Part shown: piece by piece, positions 49,528-60,491 of the stretch
Layout of the letters: each line of letters begins with the position of its first letter
Position numbering within the stretch: position 1 is the stretch's first letter
Origin: Symbiodinium natans
Lineage: Eukaryota; Sar; Dinophyceae; Suessiales; Symbiodiniaceae
Assembly (NCBI GenBank): GCA_905221605.1
Contig: CAJNDS010002344.1
Location: 312,883-376,882, forward strand
DNA: 64,000 nt
Direction of reading: 5' to 3'
The notes under the pieces: model-generated
Databases searched by the model: none
The model's input: only the letters and a program-made list of their open reading frames with translations
Told to the model about the DNA's origin: nothing
Position numbers and translations under genes: made by a program

Positions 49528-50098
49528 AAGGCCCACCAAACTGTAACCAACCAAAGTGACAAAGGTGACACCCCTCAGGGTATGGAGTTGGTCTCAGTAG
49601 GGGCACTACCTTACCCCTAGCTGAGTCCCTTCCCTCGCCCACGTGGAGGACTCCGCCGTCGGGGTGAGGAAACATGGCTCAGAAGAGGAAGCGAGAGATA
49701 CCCTATCCCATCCCAATGTTGCTATATCTCAGGGGCCTCCCGAATGCAGGGGCCTTTAGAGGCTAGAGCTTCCAGTAGCATCCAACCCTCCCTCCCAGCT
49801 CGACATGAGACATTGCCTCTCCTCCCCTCCCCTCACCTCTTCCTTTCCTCGCAGAAAGAGACAGACCATAGTCCGCAATCTTATAATGCCCTTCATTCTC
49901 CTTGCTTAACCTTGCCTTTTCTATCCCCCCACTTAATGGCAAAAGGAACAGAAGAGGAAAGGCTCATGGGCTGGACACGAGAAAAGCGAGAGCGGGGTCA
50001 AGGAGGAGAACGAACATGGAAAAGAAAGGAAGGAGAGCTAGAGGGAAGATAGAGAGATAGAGAGGAGAAATGAAGGACAAAGACCGTGGAAGAAAGGC

Positions 50099-50947
50099 GT
50101 GAGCAATGCTCGGGACATAAGTGTAAGGGGTGAGGAAAAGGAACAGTGGATAACAAAAACAAGTGTCCTGCTTGACCCCTTTTTGTTCTCCAAGCGGCCC
50201 TCTTTTCACCATCGCTTCCTTCTTCCTCTCCTTCATTGTTTTTGTTTCCTTCACCCTGTTCCCCTATCTGTCGCTCTTCCACTGTCTTCCTTCTTCCTCT
50301 TCTCCCTAATTGTTGTCTCCTTCTCTTTGCTTCTCTCTCTCACTCCGGTGCTCCCCGGCGTTTTCTGTTCAATTGCTCATCCTTTCCGACTTTACGAGGC
50401 GGACCCTGTACAAACGATGGGTCCTGTTCTGGACATGGTCCCGCACTGCCTCTTTCCACACACTCCAGACCCCTCTGACCCGCCCCAAGAGTTTCGGGCG
50501 GCCTTCAGAGAGCGTCTCCCAGGGGCCTCCAAGAGCCCCCATATTGCCAAGAAGAAAAACCACACAGAGACATGTAGAGAAGTAGTTACGAGGAGCTGGA
50601 GAAGTCCTCCTTCCATCATATCATTCCCTTCATTCTCCTTGCTTAACCTTGCCCTTCTTCTACCCCCCCTACTTAATGACAAAAGGAACAGAGGAAGAAA
50701 GGGCCGCAAAAGGGACACAAGAAAGGGAGAGTGCAGAAAGCGGGCGCACGAAGAGCGAAAACGAAAGGAAGGAGAAAGAAAGCTTCTTAAAGACAATAGC
50801 ATTCCGAAGAACAACGAAATCCTGTCATTTATTGAAATACTGGATGGACTCGTTGATTCCTTTTCAAATGAAGGGTTCTATCGTTCACGGTGTTCCTTAG
50901 AACAGGAGGGCCTTTCAGGACAACGCCCTCATCTGTATTCAACATAG
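50099..50947 (+). CDS. Longest ORF (282 codons), probably not functional
   Basis: The frame runs through low-complexity Leu/Phe/Ser and Lys/Arg stretches and ends ILSFIEILDGLVDSFSNEG to RPHLYST. In the second unit the same sequence is broken into two separate frames (53103-53567 and 53631-53900). Lack of frame conservation between close copies argues against selection on it. Confidence 0.2.
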   Translation: MSNARDISVRGEEKEQWITKTSVLLDPFLFSKRPSFHHRFLLPLLHCFCFLHPVPLSVALPLSSFFLFSLIVVSFSLLLSLTPVLPGVFCSIAHPFRLYEADPVQTMGPVLDMVPHCLFPHTPDPSDPPQEFRAAFRERLPGASKSPHIAKKKNHTETCREVVTRSWRSPPSIISFPSFSLLNLALLLPPLLNDKRNRGRKGRKRDTRKGECRKRAHEERKRKEGERKLLKDNSIPKNNEILSFIEILDGLVDSFSNEGFYRSRCSLEQEGLSGQRPHLYST

Positions 50948-51547
50948 GCAGGGCTACCTCTGATTAAGAATACACGGAACGGTTCATTCTAAGAAAATAA
51001 ACTCTCTCATTTCAATCGGAGCGGACGGACCCACTCATCTATCAAGAAAAGAGCCGAAAGCATTTGGGAGGAATTAAAATACGAATGAGGGGCTATCGCA
51101 GTATCCTTTTGTCTTCTGACACGGATTCTTTGACAGAAGGGGTTCCTGCCTCTTGTTTCTTTCAAGAAAGGGAGGCTTTCGAGTGGCAAGGGGCGAACTC
51201 ACGCCCACCCCAGTCTTTGGGGCCACTCTGAAAACAGCTTGGAGAGGACAGTTGCTTCTCTCTCCTTTTTCTGTTTCTCTATCTCTTGCTCCGTGTCTGT
51301 CGTTCTCCTTCCCTCCTTCTGCGAATCTGCTTCTTTCAATATCCACCAGGGCCCCGCCGTTTTCGGGTTCCTTGAAGGGGCTCCCTGAAAGGGCCTCCCA
51401 GGGGTTTGAGAGAAGACCGCGAAAGGGCAAAAGGGGACACTTCTTGAAGGATGTTGAATGGCAAGTAAAAAACGGGAGGGGCGAGGAGGAAAGAGGAAAG
51501 AACAAGAAGAAGGAAGAGGGGAAGAGAAAGGAATGATGGCAGGAAGG

Positions 51548-51618
51548 AGGGAAGGAGGCAGAGAGGGAGAGAGACAGAGAGAGAGAGAGAGAGACAGAGA
51601 CAAAGAGAAGAGCGACAG

Positions 51619-51658
<40 letters not shown>

Positions 51659-51660
51659 CG
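51548..51660. repeat. GA microsatellite, unit 1
   Basis: GAGAGA tract with CAGAGA and AAGAGA variants; the unit 2 counterpart is 54493-54660 and differs in length. Confidence 0.9.
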
Positions 51661-51726
51661 AAAGAGAAAAAGATGGAGAGAGATACGATGAATAAAAGAA
51701 CCACGCTCAGCTATTTAAAGGGTGTG

Positions 51727-52150
51727 AAGATGCTCCGGGGAGAATTCCCGGGCATCTTCAATCTTCAATCTTCAAACACAGGGCCGATTAAGCACTCCGC
51801 CTGCTGCTTAATCGGCCCTTGGATTGAAGATTGAATATTGAATATGCCGGGGAACTCTCCCCGGAGTATCTTCAACACCAAACCCCTGCCGATTAAGCAC
51901 TTCATCTGCCTAACCGGCCCAGGGTTGAGAATCTAGGATTGAAGGTGCTCCGGGGAGAGTTCCCGGGCATGTTCAATCTTCAAACCCAGGGCCGATTAAG
52001 CAGGTGGAGCGCTCAATCGGCCTTGAGGCCGAAGGATCAGGACTGAAGATGCGCGGGGAGAGCTTCCCGGCATCGTCAATCTTTAAGCTTCCAACCCAGG
52101 GCCGATTAAGCAGCTGGAGCGCTTACTCGGCGATGGGGTCCAGTAGTTCA
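51727..52150. repeat. Hairpin satellite, copy 2
   Basis: It shows the same alternating palindromes as 47125-47570, with some compensatory-looking and some disruptive substitutions. Confidence 0.9.
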
Positions 52151-54492
52151 ATATTTCATATGCTCTGCTAAAGTCTGTAGCATTTTCAAGCCCCCCTCCC
52201 AAAGACCCATCTGTATTTTGGTGTTTGGGATACCGTAAGCCAAAGCTAAATGAAAGGGAAGAAGTCCCTTTTTCCTCTGCCAATCTTCTTCCTCCCACTC
52301 CTCTCTTCCTCTCCTATTCCTTTCTTAGCATAGAGCATGGAGTGGTGAGAGGGAAGGGGTGAAAGCGGATGAGAAAAGTGACAGAGAGGGCAGGGCGAAA
52401 TCTTCATTTCCTTGCCTTTTTCGTCCCTCTCACCTCTCCTTCTCATCGTTCTCTTGCTTTCTCGTTTGAGAAGGATGTGGAAAGGAGGGAAGGGCAGGGC
52501 ATGGAACAAGGCGGGCGAAGGCGGAACACAGAGAGGGGGGGGGGGCGAAATCGAGTGAGAAAGGATGGAACAAGCAAGAAATGAGGAAAAAAAGAAGAGG
52601 AAGCGAGAGATACCCTATCCCATCCCAATGTTGCTGTGTCTCAGGGGCCTCGGGAGTTGGCAGGGGCTCCCGGGAGCCTCCCGAATGTAGGGGCCTTTAG
52701 AGGCTAGAGCTTCCAGTAGCATCCAACCCTCCCTCCCAGCTCGACATGAGACATTGCCTCTCCTCCCCTCCCTCACCTCTTCCTTTCCTCGCAGAAAGAG
52801 ACAGATCATAGTCCGCCATCTTATAATGCCCTTCCTTCTCCTTGCTTAACCTTGCCTTTTCTATCCCCCCACTTAATGGCAAAAGGAACAGAAGAGGAAA
52901 GGCTCATGGGCTGGACACGAGAAAAGCGAGAGCAGGGTCAAGGAGGAGAACGAACATGGAAAAGACAGGAAGGAGAGCTAGAGCGAGGATAGAGAGATAG
53001 AGTGGAGAAATGAAGGACAAAGACCGTGGAAGAAAGGCGTGAGCGATGCTCGGGACATAAGTGTAAGGGGTGAGGAAAAGGAACAGTGGATAACAAAAAC
53101 AAGTGTCCTGCTTTACCTCTTCTCTTTCCTTCTTGATCTTCCCTGACCCCTTTTTGTTCAAGCGGCCCTCGTTTCACCATCGCTTCCTTCTTCCTCTCCT
53201 TCATTGTTTTTGTTTCCTTCACCCTGTTCCCCTATCTGTCGCTCTTTCACTGTCTTCCTTCTTCCTCTTCTCCCTAATTGTTGTCTCCTTCTCTTTGCTT
53301 CTCTATCTGTCTCCATCTCTCTCACTCCGGTGCCCCCCGGCGTTTTCTGTTCAATTGCTCATCCTTTCTGACTTTACGAGGCGGACCCTGTACAAACGAT
53401 GGGTCCTGTTCTGGACATGGTCCCGCACTGCCTCTTTCCACACACTCCAGACCCCTCTGAGCCGCCCCAAGAGTTTCGGGCGGCCTTCAGAGAGCGTCTC
53501 CCAGGGGCCTCCAAGAGCCCCCATATTGCCAAGAAGAAAAACCACACAGAGACATGTAGAGAAGTAGTTACGAGGAGCTGGAGAAGTCCTCCTTCCATCA
53601 TATCATTCCCTTCATTCTCCTTGCTTAACCTTGCCCTTCTTCTACCCCCCCCAGGGCCGCAAAAGGGACACAAGAAAGGGAGAGTGCAGAAAGCGGGCGC
53701 ACGAAGAGCGAAAACGAAAGGAAGGAGAAAGAAAGCTTCTTAAAGACAATAGCATTCCGAAGAACAACGAAATCCTGTCATTTATTGAAATACTGGATGG
53801 ACTCGTTGATTCCTTTTCAAATGAAGGGTTCTATCGTTCACGGTGTTCCTTAGAACAGGAGGGCCTTTCAGGACAACGCCCTCATCTGTATTCAACATAG
53901 GCAGGGCTACCTCTGATTAAGAATACACGGAACGGTTCATTCTAAGAAAATAAACTCTCTCATTTCAATCGGAGCGGACGGACCCACTCATCTATCAAGA
54001 AAAGAGCCGAAAGCATTTGGGAGGAATTAAAATACGAATGAGGGGCTATCGCAGTATCCTTTTGTCTTCTGACACGGATTCTTTGACAGAAGGGGTTCCT
54101 GCCTCTTGTTTCTTTCAAGAAAGGGAGGCTTTCGAGTGGCAAGGGGCGAACTCACGCCCACCCCAGTCTTTGGGGCCACTCTGAAAACAGCTTGGAGAGG
54201 ACAGTTGCTTCTCTCTCCTTTTTCTGTTTCTCTATCTCTTGCTCCGTGTCTGTCGTTCTCCTTCCCTCCTTCTGCGAATCTGCTTCTTTCAATATCCACC
54301 AGGGCCCCGCCGTTTTCGGGTTCCTTGAAGGGGCTCCCTGAAAGGGCCTCCCAGGGGTTTGAGAGAAGACTGCGAAAGGGCAAAAGGGGACACTTCTTGA
54401 AGGATGTTGAATGGCAAGTAAAAAACGGGAGGGGCGAGGAGGAAAGAGGAAAGAACAAGAAGAAGGAAGAGGGGAAGAGAAAGGAATGATGG

Positions 54493-54561
54493 CAGGAAGG
54501 AGGGAAGGAGGCAGAGAAGGAGAGAGACAGAGAGAGACAGAGACAAAGAGAAGAGAGAGGG

Positions 54562-54621
<60 letters not shown>

Positions 54622-54660
54622 GGAGAGACAGAGAGAAAGCGAGAGCGAAAGAGAAAAAGA
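54493..54660. repeat. GA microsatellite, unit 2
   Basis: A longer GAGAGA run than in unit 1. Confidence 0.9.
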
Positions 54661-54747
54661 TGGAGAGAGATGCGATGAATAAAAGAACCACACTGAGCTA
54701 TTTAAAGGGTGTTAAGTCTTTTTTTAGAGAGCCCATAATTTGAACAT

Positions 54748-54816
54748 TTTGAATAATTGAATTCAGGTCTTCATTTTTTATAGTATTTTGAATTCAGGTC
54801 TTCATTTTTTCATAAT
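54748..54816. repeat. 31-bp direct repeat pair
   Basis: TGAATTCAGGTCTTCATTTTTT occurs twice, followed by ATAGTATT and CATAATATT. Confidence 0.85.
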
Positions 54817-55084
54817 ATTTGGGAGGCTCAAGATATCACATTGGGCGCAATCACTGTAACTGAACGATGCAAACAGTTTTAGTTATGGTTACCGCAAAAT
54901 ATTAAACTGTAGGGTGGAGACCAGAGACCTCAATCATACGATTTGTTTACAAAAATGCACTTCTTGTAGCCTGGTAAAGATCTTGAAGCATTGAAAAAGT
55001 AAGACTGCAACAACGTTAAGGAACGTTGTTGTTTTGCAAAACCTTAAAGCACCATCATTGCTTTAACGAAAAGGTTCGATTTGA

Positions 55085-55345
55085 ACCTTGATATGTCCTC
55101 AACATCAAAAAACGAAAGGTTTGTTTATCAACCTGGTGCGCCTGCATTTTTGCGTAAACCCTAGTGTGTCCTAAACTTCAAAAACGACGGGATTTTTGTA
55201 AGCCTGGGTGTGCCCCCATCCTCGAAAACGAAGGTGTGTTTGTAAACACGTTCAAGCGAAAGGGTTTTAATTTTTTGTAAACCCTAGCATAGGGTTTTTG
55301 TCAGCCCTAGCGTGCCCTCAACCTCAAAAACGAAAGCTCCTTTTA
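55085..55345. repeat. Degenerate tandem repeat of about 55-60 bp
   Basis: Four or five units share GTAAACCCTAG or similar, GTGTGCCCTCAACCTC and AAAAACGAAAGG. Confidence 0.7.
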
Positions 55346-55439
55346 AATATTAAAATCTCTTAACATCCTTAAAACCTAGAAAATTTCAGCGTAGAAGAAG
55401 GCAAGGATTTTTCAAATTTAAAAAGGGGTCCCGGGGTCT

Positions 55440-55830
55440 CAGGGTTAGGGGGTAGGCGCTGAGGCTCTTAGGAGCTTAGGAGCTTAGGGTTTAGGGTTTA
55501 GGGTTTAGGTTTAAGGATTTCGGAGCCTAGGAGTATAGGGTTTGATTTAAGGTTTAAGGGTAGGCGCTTAGGCGCTTAGGAGCTTAGGAGCTTAGGAGGG
55601 TTTAAGGATTTAGGGGGTAGGCACTTAGGTGCTTAGGACCTCAGGAGCTTAGGGTTTAGGGTTTAAGGGTTTAGGGGTTTAGGGGTTTAGGGGGTAGGCG
55701 CCGAGGAGCTTAGGAGCTTTGGAGCTTAGGGTTTAAGGATCTACTAGTGCAGGGGGTAGCTTAGGAACTGGTTTAAGGTTTTAAGGGTTGAAGAAGTAGG
55801 CGCTTAGGCGCCTAGGAGCTTGATTTAAAA
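55440..55830. repeat. GCTTAGGAGCTTAGG repeats mixed with TTTAGGG
   Basis: Words GGCGCTTAGG, AGCTTAGGAGCTTAGG and GGGGGTAGGCGCTTAGG recur irregularly. It marks the transition back to telomere-like sequence. Confidence 0.8.
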
Positions 55831-55844
55831 TAGAAGAAAATCCT

Positions 55845-57500
55845 TAACATCCGTAAAAAAAAAATCCGAGGCGCCGAATTTGGTTTTAGGAGAAGCCCCA
55901 AACGATTTAAATTTTTAAAAATCCTTAAAATCCATACAAAAATAAAATCAAAATAATTTATTTTTTAAGGATTTTAAGGATTTTATTCGATTTTAAAATG
56001 CATAAAATCCTTAAAAAATAAATTCGGCCTCTGATTTTATTTTTTAAGGATTTTATGCATTTTAAAATAGAAGAAAATCCTTAAAATCCTTAAAAAAATA
56101 AAATCCGAGGCCGAATTTGGTTTTAGGAGAAGCCCCAAACGATTTAAATTTTTAAAAATCCTTAAAATCCATAAAAATAAAATCAAAATAATTTGTTTTT
56201 TAAGGATTTTATTTGATTTTCAAATGCATAAAATCCTTAAAAAAATAAATTCGGCCTCTGATTTTATTGTTTAAGGATTTTATGCATTTTAAAATAGGAG
56301 AAAATCCTTAAAATCCTTAGAAAATAAAATCCGAGGCCGAATTTGGTTTTAGGAGAAGCCCCAAACGATTTAAATTTGTAAAAATCCTTAAAATCCATAA
56401 AAAATAAAATCAAAATAATTTATTTTTTAAGGATTTTAAGGATTTTATTCGATTTTAAAATGCATAAAGTCCTTAAAAAATAAATTCGGCCTCTGATTTA
56501 GCATTTTAAAATAGGAGAAAACCCTTAAAATCCTTAAAAAATAAAATCCGAGGCCGAATTTTGTTTTAGGAGAAGCCCCAAACGATTTAAATTTTTAAAA
56601 ATCCTTAAAATCCATAAAAAATAAAATCAAAATAATCTATTTTTTTAAGGATTTTAAGGATTTTATTCGATTTTCAGATGCATAAAATCCTTAAAAAAAC
56701 AAATTCGGCCTCTGATTTTATTTTTTTAAGGATTTTATTAAGGATTTTCTCCTATTTTAAAATGCATAAAATCCTTAAAAGATAACATCAGAGGCCGAAT
56801 TTATTTGTTTAAGGATTTTATGCATTGTAAAATCGAATAAAATCCATAAAATCCTTAAAAAAATAAATTATTTTGATTTTATTTTTTATGGATTTTAAGG
56901 ATTTTTAAAAATTTAAATCGTTTGGGGCTTCTCCTAAAACAATATTCGGCCTCGGATTTTATTTTTTAAGGATTTTAAGGATTTTCTCCTATTTTAAAAT
57001 GCATAAAATCCTTAAACAATAAAATCAGAGGCCGATTTTTTTTTTAAGGATTTTATGCATTTGAAAATCAAATAAAATCCTTAAAATCCTTAAAAAATAA
57101 ATTATTTTGATTTTATTTTTATGGATTTTAAGGATTTTTAAAAATTTAAATCGTTTGGGGCTTCTCCTAAAACCAAATTCGGCCTCGGATTTTATTTTTT
57201 AAGGATTTTAAGGATTTTCTTCTATTTTAAAATGCATAAAATCCTTAAAAAAATAAAATCAAAGGCCGAATTTATTTTTTAAGGATTTTATGCATTTTAA
57301 AATCGAATAAAATCCTTAAAATCCTTAAAAAACAAATTATTTTGATTTTATTTTTGTTGGATTTTAAGGATTTTTAAAAATTTAAATCGTTTGGGGCTTC
57401 TCCTAAAACCAAATTCGGCGCCTCGGATTTTATTTTTTACGGATTTTAAGGATTTTCTTCTATTTTAAAATGCATAAAATCCTTAAAACATAAAATCCCA
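55845..57500. repeat. 1.6 kb inverted repeat of AT-rich units
   Basis: The left arm has GAGAAGCCCCAAACGATTTAAATTTTT four times (near 55890, 56125, 56355, 56570). The right arm has the complement, AAAAATTTAAATCGTTTGGGGCTTCTC, near 56910, 57145 and 57375. Within each unit of about 235 bp, AAAATCCTTAAAAAATAAA and its complement form smaller hairpins. The symmetry centre is near 56645. Confidence 0.9.
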
Positions 57501-57501
57501 G

Positions 57502-57539
57502 AAGTCCTTGAGGTCGAGGCCAAGCGCAGCGCCAAATAG
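57502..57539 (+). CDS. Candidate terminal exon (VLEVEAKRSAK stop)
   Basis: After AAATCCCAG the frame with two leading bases reads VLEVEAKRSAK then TAG, at the edge of the large inverted repeat. Confidence 0.3.
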
Positions 57540-57556
57540 ACCCTAAAGGTCCTACG

Positions 57557-57655
57557 TACTTAGGGGTTTAGGGGTTTAGGGGTTTAGGGGTTTAGGGGTT
57601 TAGGGGTTTAGGGGTTTAGGGGTTTAGGGTTTAGGGGTTTAGGGGTTTAGGGGTT
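57557..57655. repeat. TTTAGGGG octamer array
   Basis: About twelve tandem TTTAGGGG units. Confidence 0.95.
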
Positions 57656-57884
57656 TAAGGTTAGGGGTCTAGGGTTTACGGCTTACAGTTTAGCCCTTAA
57701 GCTATTACGGGAACCGCTTCTAGGTCGTCGAGACACACGGGGAAGGGCTCGTGTTTGGGGTGTTTTGGTTTGAGGTTTTTGGGATGCAGGTTTTAGGGTT
57801 TAGAGTCTAGGGTTAGGGTTTCGGGTTCAGAGGAAGTTTTGGGGTATTACTGTCTGTGTGGTCCTCTACACATGAACCCCGCAG

Positions 57885-57956
57885 TCCTGCCTATGTGGTC
57901 TTATTACCTTGGGCGGTTGTTTACCATCAGCCCTCATCCCAAGTTTGCGCGCCTAA
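57885..57956 (+). CDS. Candidate terminal exon (SCLCGLITLGGCLPSALIP ... stop)
   Basis: After CATGAACCCCGCAG the phase-0 frame reads SCLCGLITLGGCLPSALIP then SLRA and TAA. Confidence 0.4.
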   Translation, partial: SCLCGLITLGGCLPSALIPSLRA

Positions 57957-58135
57957 GCCCTAAGCCCACAAACTTTTCTTCAGGAGTGATTAGAGAAGGG
58001 GTTTAGGGTTCAGGGTTCTTGGTCTACGGTTTGAGGTTTAGGGTCTAGGGAGTCTACTGTTTGTAGGGCAACTCGACACCTCCCAAAACCCTGTATATAT
58101 ATACACACACACGGTCGTGGCTTTTTGAGTTTCAG

Positions 58136-58204
58136 GGGGGTTTATCAGTGGTTGCGGAGTGGGCATCTCCTGCTGCTTCTGGCCCCAGAAGCTATGAGAC
58201 TCCT
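58136..58204 (+). CDS. Candidate 69-nt exon (GGLSVVAEWASPAASGPRS ...)
   Basis: After TTTTGAGTTTCAG the phase-0 frame reads GGLSVVAEWASPAASGPRS then YETP and ends before GTAGGG. Confidence 0.45.
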
Positions 58205-58346
58205 GTAGGGTTCAGGGCTACTCGGATCCCTACGGTACCTCTGTTGTTGGGGTTTAGGGTTTAGAGTTTAAAGGTTAAGTTTTAAAGGTTAATTAAAGGT
58301 TTAGGGGTCAGGGTTAACAAGAGCTGTCGTGTTTTTTGTTTCCTAG

Positions 58347-58681
58347 GTCAGGGGTTAGTATTCTTTGGGCAATGCAGGGAAACAAGTGCACTGAGTACAT
58401 CCCTTTATCCTCCAACAGACAGGAGCTCAACCCGCAAAATCGAGGTAAAAGAACTTCCGAAATCACTGGACCCTAATAATCAAACCCCACACCCTGCACT
58501 CTAAACCCGAAACCCTAAACCCTAAACCCTAAACCCTACACCCTAAACCCTAAACCCTAAACCCTAAACCCTAAACCCTAAGGCCTCGGCCCACACCCCT
58601 GAATTTCCAGCGCCAAAGTGCTGCCATGGCCTTGGGAACACGCGCCTTCCTTGGGCGGCCCGGCCCCTTTGTCGTGTTTAG
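58347..58681 (+). CDS. Two phase-compatible exons (58347-58444, 58611-58681)
   Basis: The first after TTTTTTGTTTCCTAG, a strong acceptor, reads SGVSILWAMQGNKCTEYIP then LSSNRQELNPQNR and one base, ending before GTAAAA. The second after TGAATTTCCAG needs two leading bases and reads PKCCHGLGNTRLPWAARPL then CRV and TAG. The intron is a CCCTAAA array. Confidence 0.5.
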
Positions 58682-58858
58682 GACCCTACTGGGTTTAGTG
58701 TTTAGGGGTTTAGGGTTTAGGAGGGTTTAGGGTTGAGGGTGCAGGGTACAATAGGGTTTCGGGTTCAATGTTTAGGGTTCAGGCCTTTGGGAGACAACCT
58801 TCAAGGTTTCTTCTTTGGGTTTCTAAGAAGCCCTATATTCTGGCATTTCTTCAGCCAG

Positions 58859-58945
58859 GTTTCGGGTTTTAACGGCCAGCCCAGTGAAGTGCCCAAAGAC
58901 GTACTTTTTTTGTCGGTTGCGGAAGCATCCCATAAGGGCTTGTGA
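58859..58945 (+). CDS. Candidate terminal exon (VSGFNGQPSEVPKDVLFLS ... stop)
   Basis: After GCATTTCTTCAGCCAG the phase-0 frame reads VSGFNGQPSEVPKDVLFLS then VAEASHKGL and TGA. Confidence 0.45.
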   Translation, partial: VSGFNGQPSEVPKDVLFLSVAEASHKGL

Positions 58946-60200
58946 AGTAGCAACCTGCAAAGAAGTAATGTTGGGGTCCTAGACCCTAACCTCTTGACCC
59001 TAGTCCAGTACTTAGAAATAATCAAGCTTCACAACGCCAACCATCCAGAAGGCATGGAGTCGGATGGAGCGAGAGAGACAGAGAGAAAGTGTGATTTGTT
59101 TTTTGATGATGCTTGCTTTCGGTGCTCTTGGTGTTTCTGATGCTGTCCCCTGATGAATGTTGCGCGACGTTGAGCCTCTAAACCTCGACCTTAGCACTGG
59201 AATCTAAGCTTCTGTAAATTCCACACCCCTTTTGAGAAGCCCTCACCCTGAAGCACTATGTGACAGAAGCACTATTTGACCTTGAGCCCTGTGTGAAGGG
59301 TTTCTGGTCCAACAGCAGGGTTTAGGGAGGATTGAATAGCCTAGAGAGGCTTAGGGCCCTAGTTTTTTTTTTGGTGGGGATTTGTTGTGCATTATTTCTT
59401 TTTACACATTGTTCGCGTGTGTTTTTTGTTTAAGGTTTTTTGTGTTTAAGTTTTGCATGTTTTTTGTTGTGAAAAAGTGCACTCCCACAGCGTCCCATTT
59501 TCTTTTTTATAGGGCTTAAAGGGTTGGCGAGGTACTTGTCCCCTTATTGGCTTTCATAGGATCATATTTAGGAAGAATCGGTAGAGGGTTTAAGGGCCAT
59601 GTTGGTCCTTCCCAGGTCTTCCCACACGGCATGATGTTCCACGCAAAGACATTCTTCATGGGGTAGTCAAGTGAAAAATGTTTCTTCGGTTAAATACCCA
59701 CTTGATGTACATACACATGTGCACAACAATGTTTAAGAAGCAACAATATTCGACATTCCGTACCGACTTTTGAGAAAGAAGCTTCTGTCTTGAACCTTGG
59801 TCCCGAATTAAACGAGCATCGACAGCGTCGGATGCCGCGCCTCTGTGAGTTAAACCCAAATCCAAGTGTAGATTGAAGGCTTGTTGGGGGCGAAAGAAAC
59901 CGTGAAGCTGAGTACGTCCAAAAGGAACACTGTCGTTTCAGACTGTGTGCTTGCGCGGTACTTGCTATGCTGGCGGGGAAGCAGTGAATCTTGACAAAAC
60001 TGGCAGTCGAGCCGTAAAAACCATGTACGATACACTCACAACGCGCAGAACGCTGGCGAGTAGAGCGCTTAACCTGAGAAGAAGAACCCCCCCCCCCCCC
60101 GCCCCGCCCAACATAACGCGCGGGCGTTGTCGATTAAAGATGCGCCGAGAGCTCCACGCTCTTGTCTGCCAGGAGTCTTTATGGGCTCGTCGAACCTTCG
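58946..60200. other. Unique region without a supported gene
   Basis: It is mostly free of telomere-like repeats, T-rich at 59390-59500, and could hold a 3' UTR for the exon before it. Frames on both strands at 59650-60200 show no recognisable motif. Confidence 0.4.
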
Positions 60201-60207
60201 CGTTCCT

Positions 60208-60317
60208 CTGAGGGACCCCCCCCAGAAGGGTTTTGGGCTCATATACCTTATGAGCAATTCTAGTAGTATAGATATAGGGTAGATGACCCCCAATTTTCGG
60301 ATTCATTTGGTCCCCAG
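60208..60317 (-). mobile_element. Introner family A copy
   Basis: CTGAGGGACCCCCCCC at the left pairs with CGGATTCATTTGGTCCCCAG at the right; GGGTTTTGGGCTCATATACC and GGGTAGATGACCCCCAATTTT lie inside. Confidence 0.7.
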
Positions 60318-60350
60318 GGTTTGGTTCCCAAGGTTTGGATTCCGAACTAG

Positions 60351-60389
60351 GCCGCTAAGCTCCTTGATAAACACCTTCACATTGACTGA
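60351..60389 (+). CDS. Candidate terminal exon (AAKLLDKHLHID stop)
   Basis: After GATTCCGAACTAG the phase-0 frame reads AAKLLDKHLHID then TGA, 33 bp after the family A element. Confidence 0.35.
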   Translation, partial: AAKLLDKHLHID

Positions 60390-60491
60390 GCGGCTGGCAA
60401 CTCATCGTCGGAATGTTCAGCTAAAGCGTTGGGGCTGAGCACCCGCTACTGCTGTTTAGGACCCTATATATCTGTATGGTCCATGCGGGAA

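Larger units (their letters stand above)
47995..49680. mobile_element. About 1.68 kb insertion present only in unit 1
   Basis: Unit 2 reads ATGAGGAAAAAAAGAAGAGG straight through (about 52580). Unit 1 has TGAGGAAAAATGG at the left and TGAGGAAACATGG at the right of the extra DNA, which looks like a 13-bp target-site duplication with one mismatch. Confidence 0.75.
47181..54716. repeat. Tandem segmental duplication, unit about 2.9-3.0 kb
   Basis: Unit 1 (47181-51718) and unit 2 (about 51727-54716) share, in order, the hairpin satellite, a segment with CAGTAGTTCAATATTTCATATG, a CT/GA-rich segment with ACCCTATCCCATCCCAATG, the segment ending CATCTGTATTCAACATAGG, and a GA microsatellite. Identity is high. 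Unit 1 is longer only because of an insertion at 48000-49675. Confidence 0.9.

Noticed and set aside
47125-52150. CRISPR array
   Set aside because: The repeats are long degenerate palindromes without uniform spacers, the genome is eukaryotic, and no cas-like gene is present.
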